From an uncultured Pelagibacteraceae bacterium (lineage in GTDB: Bacteria > Pseudomonadota > Alphaproteobacteria > Pelagibacterales > Pelagibacteraceae), in contig CACBXQ010000002.1 in NCBI GenBank assembly GCA_902543245.1, positions 83,718 to 147,717 of the forward strand: a DNA stretch of 64,000 bases, read 5' to 3'. This document shows, in pieces, positions 1 through 8,945 of the stretch. Position 1 is the first letter of the stretch, and each line of letters begins with the position of its first letter. The position numbers and the translations under genes were made by a program. The notes beneath the pieces are model-generated. The model saw only the letters and a list, made by a program, of their open reading frames with translations. It had not been told where the DNA came from and made no database searches.

Positions 1-425
1 GTAGAAACAAAATTACCACTATTCATTAACTGATACCAAAGCCATAATTGTAAAAATAAAAATAAATAACTTAACCCACCAACTATGATTAAATTTTTTT
101 TAATGTTACTAAAATTGTTTTTTCCAAAATCACTACTAATTTTATTAAAATAGAAAGTAACACAAACAAGAACAAAAGTATTAATCCAAAGAAGATTTTG
201 CTTCAATACGAAAGTAGTATCTTGTTCTGGCGGAAGTGAAACTAAATATCCTGTAAAAATTAAACTAAAGATTGCTGTGCTAACTCCAAAAATTATAAAC
301 ACAGCTGCCATTTGATTAGAAAGACTAAAAGCTTTACCCGAATGGGCACTGTCTACTCTTGACTGACCTTCTTCCCATGGTTTTTCCAAAAGTGTGCTAA
401 ATAATTTCTTTATGATTGAGTTCAT
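1..425 (-). CDS. Heme-copper oxidase subunit III-like membrane protein (3' end outside window)
   Basis: The reading frame is open from an ATG at 425 to the left edge, about 141 codons, so the C-terminus is missing. Three hydrophobic segments are visible (roughly residues 38-60, 75-97 and 112-132). The stretch LLWINTFVLV resembles the LWLNT-type helix of cytochrome c oxidase subunit III, and the N-terminus is a charged cytosolic leader (KPWEEGQSRVDS). It diverges from a Sco copper chaperone 35 bp away, which fits a role in the terminal oxidase. Subunit III supports the catalytic core but binds no metal. The call rests on weak local similarity plus context; another small polytopic protein is possible. 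Confidence 0.55.
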   Translation of the reverse strand, partial: MNSIIKKLFSTLLEKPWEEGQSRVDSAHSGKAFSLSNQMAAVFIIFGVSTAIFSLIFTGYLVSLPPEQDTTFVLKQNLLWINTFVLVCVTFYFNKISSDFGKNNFSNIKKNLIIVGGLSYLFLFLQLWLWYQLMNSGNFVS

Positions 426-460
426 GATAACTATATAATTAATATATTTTATTTTACAAT

Positions 461-1051
461 ATGAAATTAAAAACCTCTATTTCTATTATAATTGGATGTT
501 CAGTCATCTTTTTATTTATAATGCTTCCTATTTTTTTATCTATAGAAAAAAAAGAAGATTCTTATATTTCACAATTTCAAGGTTCAAACTTTTCATTGCT
601 TGATGTGAATAATGAAATGATTACTGAAGAGTCTTTTAAAGGACCTATCACAGCAATTTTTTTTGGTTTTACAAATTGTCCTGATGTTTGTCCGATGACA
701 CTGGGTAACTTGGATCAGGCAATTAATAATTTGAAAGACGACAATAAAGAAAAATTTAAAGTTTTTTTTGTAAGTATTGATCCTGATAGAGATACACCGG
801 AAGTAATTAGAAATTATTTAGAAATTTTTGAAAATAAAATGTATGGCATAACAGGTGAACCAGAAAAAGTTTTTTTATTATCTCAATCTTGGGGTGTTTT
901 ATCTGAAAAAATATTTGATGAAGAGGGAAACTATTCAATTAATCATAGCTCATCAATTATTTTATTAAAAGATGGAAAATATTTAGATCGCATAAGTCAT
1001 CATGCACAATATGAAGACATATTTAAAGCTTTAGAAAAACATTTAAGATAA
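461..1051 (+). CDS. SCO1/SenC/PrrC family copper chaperone
   Basis: Thioredoxin-fold protein of 196 aa that delivers copper to the CuA centre of cytochrome c oxidase in the periplasm. An N-terminal membrane anchor occupies about residues 7-27. The copper-binding CxxxC is visible in TNCPDVCPM, and the distal conserved histidine is in NHSSSIILL. The fold is typical from IAIFFGFTNCPD-like strands to the C-terminal DGKYLDRISHH segment. The gene diverges from the oxidase subunit III-like gene, which supports a shared job in oxidase assembly. Its 3' end overlaps rsmE on the opposite strand by 9 nt. Confidence 0.93.
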   Translation: MKLKTSISIIIGCSVIFLFIMLPIFLSIEKKEDSYISQFQGSNFSLLDVNNEMITEESFKGPITAIFFGFTNCPDVCPMTLGNLDQAINNLKDDNKEKFKVFFVSIDPDRDTPEVIRNYLEIFENKMYGITGEPEKVFLLSQSWGVLSEKIFDEEGNYSINHSSSIILLKDGKYLDRISHHAQYEDIFKALEKHLR

Positions 1052-1744
1052 AAATTTAAAACTGATTAATGAAAGCATAGAAATAGCTGCCGTTTCTGAT
1101 CTTAAAATATTTTCATTTATTTTAATTGGGGTAATATTTTTTTGATTTAATATCATACCTCTTTCATCTTCAGTAAAATCACCTTCTGGTCCTATCAAAA
1201 CGCAAACTGGCTTTTCATCCTTAAAATCAAATTTTACGTTATTAGTGTTTAAGTCTCCAAAAATTATATTAGTATTTTTATTTTCTTTTAAAAAATTTTT
1301 AAACTTTGTTAGTTTTTCAATCTTTGGAATATCTAATCTGTTACTTTGCTCAGCTGCCTCTATAACAATCTTATTTATTCTTGATAAATTAATTTTTCTT
1401 ACAATAGTGCGCTCTGTTAAAATTGGAATTAATTTGGTTACACCTAACTCGGTTGCTTTTTGAATCATCAAATTCAAATAGTTTAATTTTATTGGAGCAA
1501 AAGCTAGCCAAATTTCTTTATTATTCTCATTTGATCTTATTTTTTTAATTACTAAAAAATCTACAGCTTGATCCTTGTAATTTTCTATTTTGGCTTCCCA
1601 CTCTCCATTTTTATTAAACAGAGAAAAAGTCTGTCCTATGCTTACCCTCATAACCTTATAAATATAATGAGATTGAGATTTATCTAATTTTGATGAAAAA
1701 TTAATTGATAAACTTTTATCATAAAATAATCTAATATTATTCAT
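1043..1744 (-). CDS. rsmE: 16S rRNA (uracil-1498-N3)-methyltransferase RsmE
   Basis: SPOUT-class methyltransferase of 233 aa that methylates N3 of U1498 in 16S rRNA, using S-adenosylmethionine. An N-terminal PUA-like region (residues 1-70) precedes the knotted domain. The family signature GPEGDFTEDE and the C-terminal LRSETAAISMLSLI segment, which forms the cofactor knot, are both present. Length is normal for the family (about 240 aa). It is convergent with the Sco gene, overlapping it by 9 nt, and divergent from the haloacid dehalogenase gene. Confidence 0.95.
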   Translation of the reverse strand: MNNIRLFYDKSLSINFSSKLDKSQSHYIYKVMRVSIGQTFSLFNKNGEWEAKIENYKDQAVDFLVIKKIRSNENNKEIWLAFAPIKLNYLNLMIQKATELGVTKLIPILTERTIVRKINLSRINKIVIEAAEQSNRLDIPKIEKLTKFKNFLKENKNTNIIFGDLNTNNVKFDFKDEKPVCVLIGPEGDFTEDERGMILNQKNITPIKINENILRSETAAISMLSLISFKFLS

Positions 1745-1760
1745 AAGGATAAATTAATTT

Positions 1761-2426
1761 ATGAAAAATATTAAAGCAATAATATTTGATGCTTACGGAA
1801 CGTTATTTGATGTGAATTCAGCTGCTGAGAATTGTAAAGATAAAATTGGTGATAAATGGGAAGTGTTTTCAAATTATTGGAGGACTACTCAATTAGAATA
1901 TACTTGGCTTAGAAGTTTAATGAAAAAACACAAAGATTTTTGGCAAATAACAGAAGATAGTTTGGATAAATCAATGAAAAATTTTCGAATAAATCCTTCT
2001 ATGAAAAATGAGCTCCTGGATCTTTACAAAAAACTCTCAACTTTTTCTGAGGTTAAAGAGGTTTTAACCGATCTAAAAAAAAAGGGATACAAATTAGCCA
2101 TACTTTCAAATGGAACACCAAGTCTATTGAATGAATTAATTAAAAATAATAATTTAGAAAAAATTTTTGATGATCTTTTTTCAATTGAAAAAGTTGGCAT
2201 TTATAAACCAGATTCTAAAGTTTATGATATGCCAATACAAAAGTATGGAATTAAAAAAAATGAGGTTTTGTTTTTAAGTGCAAACACTTGGGATGTTTCT
2301 GGTGGTGGAAACTATGGATATAACAGTGTTTGGGTAAATAGAAATAATAATACTTTTGATAATTTAGACTATTTGTTAAAAAATGAAGTAAAAAGTCTAA
2401 AAGGTGTACTTGAAATTGTTAAATAG
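1761..2426 (+). CDS. Haloacid dehalogenase, type II (L-2-haloacid dehalogenase family)
   Basis: HAD-superfamily hydrolase of 221 aa. The nucleophile motif IIFDAYGTLFDV is at residues 7-18. The family-specific YTWLRSLM stretch, the SNGTP serine motif, the KPDSKVYD lysine and the SANTWDVSGG loop are all present, which is the full catalytic set of L-2-haloacid dehalogenases (Asp, Arg, Ser, Lys, Ser-Asn-Asp). The reaction is hydrolytic removal of halide from short 2-haloalkanoates. The natural substrate in seawater is unknown; haloacetates are plausible. The gene starts 16 bp after the divergent rsmE start and leads into a run of small redox genes. Confidence 0.9.
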   Translation: MKNIKAIIFDAYGTLFDVNSAAENCKDKIGDKWEVFSNYWRTTQLEYTWLRSLMKKHKDFWQITEDSLDKSMKNFRINPSMKNELLDLYKKLSTFSEVKEVLTDLKKKGYKLAILSNGTPSLLNELIKNNNLEKIFDDLFSIEKVGIYKPDSKVYDMPIQKYGIKKNEVLFLSANTWDVSGGGNYGYNSVWVNRNNNTFDNLDYLLKNEVKSLKGVLEIVK

Positions 2427-2443
2427 ATTTTTAAATTACTAAA

Positions 2444-2818
2444 ATGACAAATATTATTGATCTTTTAGCCAGAATTTCCATATCATTGTTATTCTTAATT
2501 AATGGCTATTTCAAAATAGTAAATTACGATGGAACGATGGAGTGGATTGAAAGTTTTGGTTTGCCAGGTAGTTTAATTATTCCAGCAATTATTTTAGAAA
2601 TTATAGCTCCAATGTTACTTATTGTTGGTTACAAAACTAAATTAGCAGCTGCAGCATTGGGTTTATTTTGTCTTGCAACAGCAATTATATTCCATAACGA
2701 TTTTGGAAATCAAACACAACTTACAGCTTTTCTAAAAAATATTGCCCTTATGGGTGGATTTTTATTTCTTTTTATGAATGGTGCAAAAGATTTTAGTTTA
2801 GATAAAAAATTGAACTAA
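2444..2818 (+). CDS. DoxX family membrane protein
   Basis: Small integral membrane protein of 124 aa with about four transmembrane helices. The N-terminal signature LARISISLLFLINGYFKI and the central GLPGSLIIPAIILEIIAPMLLIVGYKTK are typical of DoxX/YphA-type proteins. These are linked to membrane redox and thiol stress, but the biochemical role is poorly defined. The stop and the pirin start overlap by one base (TAATG), so the two are translationally coupled; DoxX-pirin pairs are common in Proteobacteria. Confidence 0.88.
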   Translation: MTNIIDLLARISISLLFLINGYFKIVNYDGTMEWIESFGLPGSLIIPAIILEIIAPMLLIVGYKTKLAAAALGLFCLATAIIFHNDFGNQTQLTAFLKNIALMGGFLFLFMNGAKDFSLDKKLN

Positions 2819-3654
2819 TGAATATTATAGAAATAGATAAAATAATTAATCCAACTCCAGCATCAGATGGGGCTGGTGTAAAATTAAAAAGAAGCATCGG
2901 TGTTGAACCAAACTACTATGACCCTTTCTTAATGCTCGATGAATTTGGATCAGAAAATCCAGATGATTATATAGCTGGATTTCCACCTCATCCTCATAGA
3001 GGAATTGAAACTGTTACTTACATGCTCGAAGGTCATTTTGAACATAAAGATAGTATTGGCGGTCAAGGAAAGATGTCTCCTGGCGATGTTCAATGGATGA
3101 AAACAGGAAGTGGAATTATTCATTCTGAAATGCCTGCAATGAAAGAAGGTAAACTACAAGGGTTTCAGTTATGGATAAACATGCCTGCAAAGTTAAAAAT
3201 GAATAAACCAGAATATATTTATATAGATGCTGCAAAAATGAGTGTGCATAAAGATAACAATAAACAGGTAAAGGTAATTGCAGGAAAATTTGAAAAAGCC
3301 GAAGGTCCAGTTAAAGGCCATAACGTTGAACCTATATATTTTGATGTTGAATTAAATAAAGACAAGGAGTTTAGTTTCAACTTACCTTCAACACATAATT
3401 CATTTATCTATCTCATTTCAGGAGAAATTTATATTGGAGAAAAAAAACACAGTAAATTAATAGATAGTACTTTGATATTGCTTGATAAAGGTGAAATTTT
3501 AAAAGTAAGAGCTAGATCAAACTCAAAATTCTTGTTAATTTCAGGAAAGCCAATTAAAGAACAAATAGCTAGAGGTGGACCATTTGTTATGAATACTAAA
3601 GAGGAAATTTCTCAAGCAGTTGAAGATTATCATGCAGGAAGATTTGTAAAATAA
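2818..3654 (+). CDS. Pirin family protein
   Basis: Bicupin protein of 278 aa. The N-terminal cupin contains the metal-site segment PPHPHRGIETVTYMLEG and the later GSGIIHSEMP, supplying the His/His/His/Glu ligands of pirins. The C-terminal cupin (about residues 160-240) is degenerate, as usual. Pirin relatives include quercetin dioxygenases and redox-sensing regulators; the physiological role here is unknown. The gene is coupled to doxX upstream and lies 3 bp from the quinone oxidoreductase downstream, so the three are probably one transcript. Confidence 0.93.
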   Translation: MNIIEIDKIINPTPASDGAGVKLKRSIGVEPNYYDPFLMLDEFGSENPDDYIAGFPPHPHRGIETVTYMLEGHFEHKDSIGGQGKMSPGDVQWMKTGSGIIHSEMPAMKEGKLQGFQLWINMPAKLKMNKPEYIYIDAAKMSVHKDNNKQVKVIAGKFEKAEGPVKGHNVEPIYFDVELNKDKEFSFNLPSTHNSFIYLISGEIYIGEKKHSKLIDSTLILLDKGEILKVRARSNSKFLLISGKPIKEQIARGGPFVMNTKEEISQAVEDYHAGRFVK

Positions 3655-3657
3655 ATA

Positions 3658-4632
3658 ATGAAGAAAATAGAATTTAAAAAATTCGGTGGGCCTGAAGTTT
3701 TAGAGTTAAAAGATGTTGAAATTGGTAAACCAAGCTCAAAAGAGGTTTTAATAAAAAACTTATCAATTGGTATTAATTATATTGATGTTTATCACAGAAC
3801 TGGACTTTACCCTATTCCACTTCCAAGTGGGATTGGGCTTGAAGCATGTGGGGTTATTGAAGAAATAGGTTCTGAAGTAGACTTATTTAAAGTAGGAGAA
3901 AGAGTTAGTCATGCATCAATGCCAATAGGTGGTTATTCAGAAAAACAACTCATGCCTCAGGATAAATTAGTAAAAGTACCAGAAGGAATATCTGATGAGA
4001 TAGCTTCGTGTATTATGCTTAAAGGTATAACAGCAGAATATCTTCTTCATAGAAGTTATGCTGCTAAAAAAGGTGATAAAATTTTATTTCATGCAGCTGC
4101 AGGAGGTGTTGGCCAAATATTATGTCAATGGGCAAATGCAATTGGATGTATTGTAATAGGAACTGTGGGATCAAAAGAAAAAGAGGAAATAGCAAAAAAA
4201 AATGGTTGTCATCACGTAATTAATTATACTGAAAATAATTTTGTAACTGAAGTTGAGAAACTGGTTGGCAAAGATGGTATTGATGTTGTTTATGATGGTG
4301 TTGGCCAAAAAACATTTGAAGGATCCATTGAGTGTTTAAAAGTTAGAGGTATGATGGTTGCATTTGGAAATGCATCTGGATATGTCCACACACTAGATAT
4401 TAAAAAACATATAAATGCAAAAGGACTTTTTTTTACCAGACCATCTATTGCACATTACACTGTTACTAGAGAAGAATTTGTTGAATCAGCATCTAAGGTA
4501 TTTGAGGCTGTATTGTCAGGTAAAATAAAAATAAATATTTCAAAAAAATATTCTTTAAATAATGTTAAAGAAGCCCATAAAGAGTTGGAAGCAAGAATAC
4601 TAACTGGACCAGCTGTAATTATTCCTAACTAA
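3658..4632 (+). CDS. NADPH:quinone reductase, zinc-independent MDR family
   Basis: Medium-chain dehydrogenase/reductase of 324 aa. The GroES-like N-terminal domain carries GINYIDVYHRTGLYP, which is diagnostic of the QOR subgroup, and the Rossmann domain carries HAAAGGVGQILCQWA. The cysteine ligands of zinc alcohol dehydrogenases are absent, as expected. It reduces quinones or enones with NADPH in the cytosol. It closes the doxX-pirin-qor run. Its TAA interlocks with the stop of the convergent DUF2721 gene (4-nt overlap). Confidence 0.93.
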   Translation: MKKIEFKKFGGPEVLELKDVEIGKPSSKEVLIKNLSIGINYIDVYHRTGLYPIPLPSGIGLEACGVIEEIGSEVDLFKVGERVSHASMPIGGYSEKQLMPQDKLVKVPEGISDEIASCIMLKGITAEYLLHRSYAAKKGDKILFHAAAGGVGQILCQWANAIGCIVIGTVGSKEKEEIAKKNGCHHVINYTENNFVTEVEKLVGKDGIDVVYDGVGQKTFEGSIECLKVRGMMVAFGNASGYVHTLDIKKHINAKGLFFTRPSIAHYTVTREEFVESASKVFEAVLSGKIKINISKKYSLNNVKEAHKELEARILTGPAVIIPN

Positions 4633-5033
4633 TCTATCTTAACATCCATATCTGACATGTGTAATTTAAGTGCACTTGTTGATATTTGTATTTCTCTAAT
4701 AAAGAAAATTATTGATATAATCATAGATAGACAACATGAACCAAAAATTACTCTAGCAGTAAACACTTCATCAAGATATAAAGCAAAAACAGTTAACATA
4801 TTAAATAAAAAACCAAAAGCAGCAAACATGATAGTCCATCTCAAAAGCGAAATTCTGCTACTTAAATTAATAAATTGTTTTTTCCATTCAGGCGGGATAT
4901 GTTTCTCGTAAACATGTTCATCATGTAGCTGTCTAACTAATACACTTAAAGAATGAAACCTATTACTATAAACACTCATTAAGAGAGGAATTGCAGGAAA
5001 CATTAGAGCAGTTACTGTATAATCAATATTCAT
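4629..5033 (-). CDS. DUF2721 family membrane protein
   Basis: Membrane protein of 134 aa with three predicted transmembrane segments (about residues 5-22, 63-88 and 93-113). The pattern of an early helix ending in VYSNRFHSLSVLVRQLHDEH, then RISLLRWTIMFAAFGFLFNMLTV, is typical of DUF2721 proteins, whose function is unknown. It is convergent with qor (interlocked stop codons) and divergent from ubiA with a 52-bp gap. Confidence 0.75.
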   Translation of the reverse strand: MNIDYTVTALMFPAIPLLMSVYSNRFHSLSVLVRQLHDEHVYEKHIPPEWKKQFINLSSRISLLRWTIMFAAFGFLFNMLTVFALYLDEVFTARVIFGSCCLSMIISIIFFIREIQISTSALKLHMSDMDVKID

Positions 5034-5085
5034 GCGAATCAGTTTGATTATGAATTTAGGCTTTGTTATTTACAAGTAAATAATT

Positions 5086-5952
5086 ATGAAACAATTAAAT
5101 TTATTCATTCAAATAACTCGATTAAATCGACCAATAGGTTACCTTCTTTTATTTTGGCCATGTCTTTGGGGATTAACTTTAGCGTACGATTCAAGTATCT
5201 CAATTAACATATATATTTTTTACATTATTTTATTTTTTTTGGGCTCTGTTTTTATGAGATCAGCTGGATGTATAGTAAATGATATCTCAGATAAAAACTT
5301 TGATAAAAAAGTTGAAAGAACAAAAAATAGGCCAATTGCTTCAGGAGAAATGTCAATAAAGATCGCTTTTTTTTATGTGATTGTTCTCTGCGGTTTGGCT
5401 TTGATGGTTTTAATTAATTTTAATAATATTACAATTTTACTAGCACTTGCCTCAATGCCTTTGGCTTTTACATACCCTTTGATGAAAAGATTTACTTATT
5501 GGCCACAATTATTTTTAGGTATCACATTTAACTATGGGTTAATATTAGGATGGACATCAATAAATGGAGCTATAAATTTACCAGCAATTTCACTTTATTT
5601 TGCAGCCATATTTTGGACACTTGGTTACGACACTATATATGGATACCAGGATATAAATGATGATGAAATTATTGGAGTAAAATCAACTTCTATTAAATTT
5701 AAAAAAAACCCAAAACAATTTTTATTATTATGTTATTCAATTTTTTTCACTCTTTTGATTCTAACAGGATATATTATGAAGTTTGAATTTTTCTTTTATT
5801 TTTCATTAGTTTTAACATTTGGTCATTTATTCCTTTATCAAATTAGAAATTTAAATAGCAAGGAACCAAAAAATTGTTTAAAAATATTTAAAAGTAACAA
5901 TATTATTGGTTTAATAGTTTTTTTTAACTTATTGGTAGGAAAGCTTGTTTAA
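5086..5952 (+). CDS. ubiA: 4-hydroxybenzoate polyprenyltransferase UbiA
   Basis: Membrane prenyltransferase of 288 aa with 8-9 helices that joins a polyprenyl diphosphate to 4-hydroxybenzoate in ubiquinone synthesis. Both Mg-diphosphate motifs are present: NDISDKNFDKKVERTKNRP near residues 64-83 and YDTIYGYQDINDDEIIGVKS near residues 182-201. Length matches the family. The stop is followed directly by msbA (a TTG overlaps the gap; see that entry), so it may share a transcript with the lipid A block although the pathways differ. Confidence 0.95.
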   Translation: MKQLNLFIQITRLNRPIGYLLLFWPCLWGLTLAYDSSISINIYIFYIILFFLGSVFMRSAGCIVNDISDKNFDKKVERTKNRPIASGEMSIKIAFFYVIVLCGLALMVLINFNNITILLALASMPLAFTYPLMKRFTYWPQLFLGITFNYGLILGWTSINGAINLPAISLYFAAIFWTLGYDTIYGYQDINDDEIIGVKSTSIKFKKNPKQFLLLCYSIFFTLLILTGYIMKFEFFFYFSLVLTFGHLFLYQIRNLNSKEPKNCLKIFKSNNIIGLIVFFNLLVGKLV

Positions 5953-5955
5953 TTG

Positions 5956-7695
5956 ATGACTTCAAAACAGATCCTCCTAAGACTTTATAATGACTATACT
6001 AAAAGGTTTGTTAAAAAAATAATTTTAGCTGTAATTTTTTCGATTTTAGTTGCAGGGAGTATGTCAACGATTGCTTGGCTTCTTGACCCAGCAATAAATA
6101 AAATTTTTTTAGAAAAAGATCAAACCTTAATATTTGTTATACCTTTACTTATAATTTTAGCATTCACTACTAAAGGCCTTTCTCTTTATTTTGCAAAAGT
6201 CATCATGATTGGTGTGGGTGAGGAAGTAAAAAAAATTATTCAATCAGATATGTTAAAATCATTTATCAAGGCAGATACCCAATTTATTGAAAATAAACAC
6301 ACTGGTAAATATATATCCAATCTTACTTATGATGTTAATATGATAACAAATCTTTTGAGCAATACTCTTCTAAATTTATTTAAGGACAGTTTAACTTTAA
6401 TAGGTTTGCTAAGTGTAATGTTTTTTCAAAATTGGAAACTCTCTCTAATAGCTTTAATCATGATCCCATTTGCTTCAATTACAGCCAGAACATTAGGAAA
6501 AAGGATGAGAAAAGTTAGTACGGAGGCTCAAGAAAAATCAGGTTACTTAACTAAATATTTAATTGAGATATTTAAAAACCATAAACTTATAAAAATTTTT
6601 CAAAGAGAAAACTATGAAAATACTAGAGCAGACAAATACATCGAAGAATTGAAAGAAAAATCAAAAAAGATAGCTATAGTTTACGTAAGAACCGCCCCAA
6701 TAATGGAGACAATGACAGGTATTATTATTGCAATACTTATATTCTACTCTGGAAAATTAATTTTTAATGATGAATTAGGTATTAATAATTTTTTTTCTTT
6801 TCTTGCTGCAATGATGCTTGCATATCAGCCGGTTAGAGCACTTGCCACTTTGAACATTGGAATAAATCAAGGAATTTCAGCAGCAAAAAGAATTTTACCA
6901 ATAATTGATAATGAACAGACGATTTTAGATAAAAAACAAAGTAAAGATGTTGAAATTACCAAGGGAAAGATTGAATTTAAAAATGTGAATTTCAAATATG
7001 AAAGTAAGAATGAAATCGTTTTAAAATCACTAAATTTAAGTATCGAGGGAGGAAAAATGTCATCGCTTGTAGGTCACAGTGGTGCTGGTAAATCAACGAT
7101 ACTAAATTTAATCCCAAGATTTTATGACGTATATTCAGGTGATATAATTCTAGATGGTAATTCCATATATAATTTAAAAATTAAATCTTTGAGAGATAAT
7201 ATTTCTTTAGTCAGTCAAGATACTACCTTGTTTGACGATACAGTTAGAAATAATATTTTATATGCAAATCCTGAAGCAAATGATGAAGATATAGATAAAG
7301 CGACTGAATTATCCTTTGCCAAGGATTTTATTGAAAAACTTCCTAAAAAATACGACACAATAATTGGAGAAAATGGTGTGACCTTGTCAGGTGGAGAAAA
7401 ACAAAGACTTTCAATAGCAAGAGCTATGCTTAAAAAAAGTAAAATTGTGCTCCTTGACGAAGCAACCTCTTCTCTAGATTCAGAAACTGAAAATAAAATT
7501 CAAGAAGCTATAAACTATCTTACAAAAGATAGAACAACATTAGTAATTGCTCATAGACTATCTACTATTCTAAATTCAAATAAGATATTTGTGGTTGAAC
7601 AAGGAGAAGTTATTGATCAAGGTAAGCATGAAGATTTAATAAAAAATTCTGAAATATATAAAAATTTTTATGAAAGACAAATAAGAAAAAATTAA
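5956..7695 (+). CDS. msbA: Lipid A export ABC transporter MsbA (permease/ATPase half-transporter)
   Basis: Homodimeric half-transporter of 579 aa that flips lipid A core across the inner membrane. Six transmembrane helices (about residues 15-310) are followed by a nucleotide-binding domain with Walker A GHSGAGKST, signature LSGGEKQR, Walker B KIVLLDEATSSLD and the H-loop AHRLST. I start it at the ATG at 5956 rather than the in-frame TTG at 5953 that abuts the ubiA stop. It overlaps waaA by one base (TAATG). The general exporter family is certain; the MsbA assignment is supported by the lipid A genes that follow. Confidence 0.88.
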   Translation: MTSKQILLRLYNDYTKRFVKKIILAVIFSILVAGSMSTIAWLLDPAINKIFLEKDQTLIFVIPLLIILAFTTKGLSLYFAKVIMIGVGEEVKKIIQSDMLKSFIKADTQFIENKHTGKYISNLTYDVNMITNLLSNTLLNLFKDSLTLIGLLSVMFFQNWKLSLIALIMIPFASITARTLGKRMRKVSTEAQEKSGYLTKYLIEIFKNHKLIKIFQRENYENTRADKYIEELKEKSKKIAIVYVRTAPIMETMTGIIIAILIFYSGKLIFNDELGINNFFSFLAAMMLAYQPVRALATLNIGINQGISAAKRILPIIDNEQTILDKKQSKDVEITKGKIEFKNVNFKYESKNEIVLKSLNLSIEGGKMSSLVGHSGAGKSTILNLIPRFYDVYSGDIILDGNSIYNLKIKSLRDNISLVSQDTTLFDDTVRNNILYANPEANDEDIDKATELSFAKDFIEKLPKKYDTIIGENGVTLSGGEKQRLSIARAMLKKSKIVLLDEATSSLDSETENKIQEAINYLTKDRTTLVIAHRLSTILNSNKIFVVEQGEVIDQGKHEDLIKNSEIYKNFYERQIRKN

Positions 7696-8945
7696 TGTTT
7701 TTTTTGTATAGATTATTAACTTATTTGGTTTTGATTGTATCACCCTTAATTATTTTTTATAGATTAATAATAGGAAAAGAAGATAGTAAAAGGTATTTAG
7801 AAAAATTTTCACTCAACAGCTATGAAAGACCAAAAGGAAACTTAATATGGTTTCATGGTTCTAGTGTTGGAGAAGTATTAAGTGTTATACCTATTATTAA
7901 AGAATTAGAAAAACACAAAAAAATAAAAAAAATTCTAATTACATCCTCTACCTTAAGCTCATCAAAAGTTGTATCAAAACTAAATTTAAAGAAAACAATT
8001 CATCAATTTTATCCTATTGATAATTATTATATTACATCGAAATTTTTAAATCATTGGCAACCTAATTTAGTAGTTTTTTTAGAATCTGAAATTTGGCCGG
8101 TAATGATTGAAAATATTAAAAAAAACAATATTCCTTTGTTGCTTGTGAATGGCAGAATAACCAGAAAATCCTTCAATAATTGGAAAAAATTACTTCCAAA
8201 TACAAAAAGAATATTCGAACAGTTTGATAAATGTTTTGTTCAAAATGATGAAACCTTTAAATATTTAAAAATATTAGGAGCAAAAAATATTTCAAAAATT
8301 GGAAACTTAAAATTTATTGAAGATAAAGAGGAGTTAAAAAATACTAGAAGATTAAGAAAATTTGAATTTTTAAAACAAAGAAAAATTTGGTGTGCATCTA
8401 GCACTCATGAAGGTGAGGAAAAAATATGCATGGATGCTCATAAAATACTAAAAAAAAAACATAAAGGGCTATTAACTATTATAATTCCACGCCATGTTGA
8501 GAGAATTTCAAATATTATTGATATGGCAAAAAAAGAAAATTTGAATTTTTTATTACATAGCAAATCTTCAAAAATAAACAAAGAAACAGATATTTACTTA
8601 GTTGATACATATGGTGAAACTAAAAACTTTTACAAGAAAACAGATCTTACATTCATGGGTGGATCTATCGCTAGATATAAAAAAGGTGGACAAAACCCAC
8701 TTGAGGCAATTAGATTTAACAATAAAATTTTATATGGTCCAAATATTCAAAATTTTAAAGAAATTTATTATTTTTTAAGTAAAAATAATTTAGCTTTTAG
8801 ATTTAACAATAAAAATCAATTAATAAGTATGTTAAATTTATTTTTAAATAAAAAAACTTACAATTTAAAAAATTTTCACAAAGTAAATCAACTGGGATCT
8901 AATATATTAAAGAAAACTCTTGAAGAGATAATAGTTTACATATAA
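7695..8945 (+). CDS. waaA: 3-deoxy-D-manno-octulosonic acid transferase (Kdo transferase)
   Basis: Membrane-anchored GT-B glycosyltransferase of 416 aa that adds Kdo from CMP-Kdo to the lipid A precursor at the inner face of the inner membrane. The N-terminal anchor is residues 2-22, followed by the KdtA signature IWFHGSSVGEVLSVIPII. Later ASSTHEGEE, IIPRHVER and the donor-site stretch FMGGSIARYKKGGQNPLEAI are canonical. Length is typical (about 425 aa). It is coupled to msbA and directly followed by lpxK. Confidence 0.95.
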   Translation: MFFLYRLLTYLVLIVSPLIIFYRLIIGKEDSKRYLEKFSLNSYERPKGNLIWFHGSSVGEVLSVIPIIKELEKHKKIKKILITSSTLSSSKVVSKLNLKKTIHQFYPIDNYYITSKFLNHWQPNLVVFLESEIWPVMIENIKKNNIPLLLVNGRITRKSFNNWKKLLPNTKRIFEQFDKCFVQNDETFKYLKILGAKNISKIGNLKFIEDKEELKNTRRLRKFEFLKQRKIWCASSTHEGEEKICMDAHKILKKKHKGLLTIIIPRHVERISNIIDMAKKENLNFLLHSKSSKINKETDIYLVDTYGETKNFYKKTDLTFMGGSIARYKKGGQNPLEAIRFNNKILYGPNIQNFKEIYYFLSKNNLAFRFNNKNQLISMLNLFLNKKTYNLKNFHKVNQLGSNILKKTLEEIIVYI

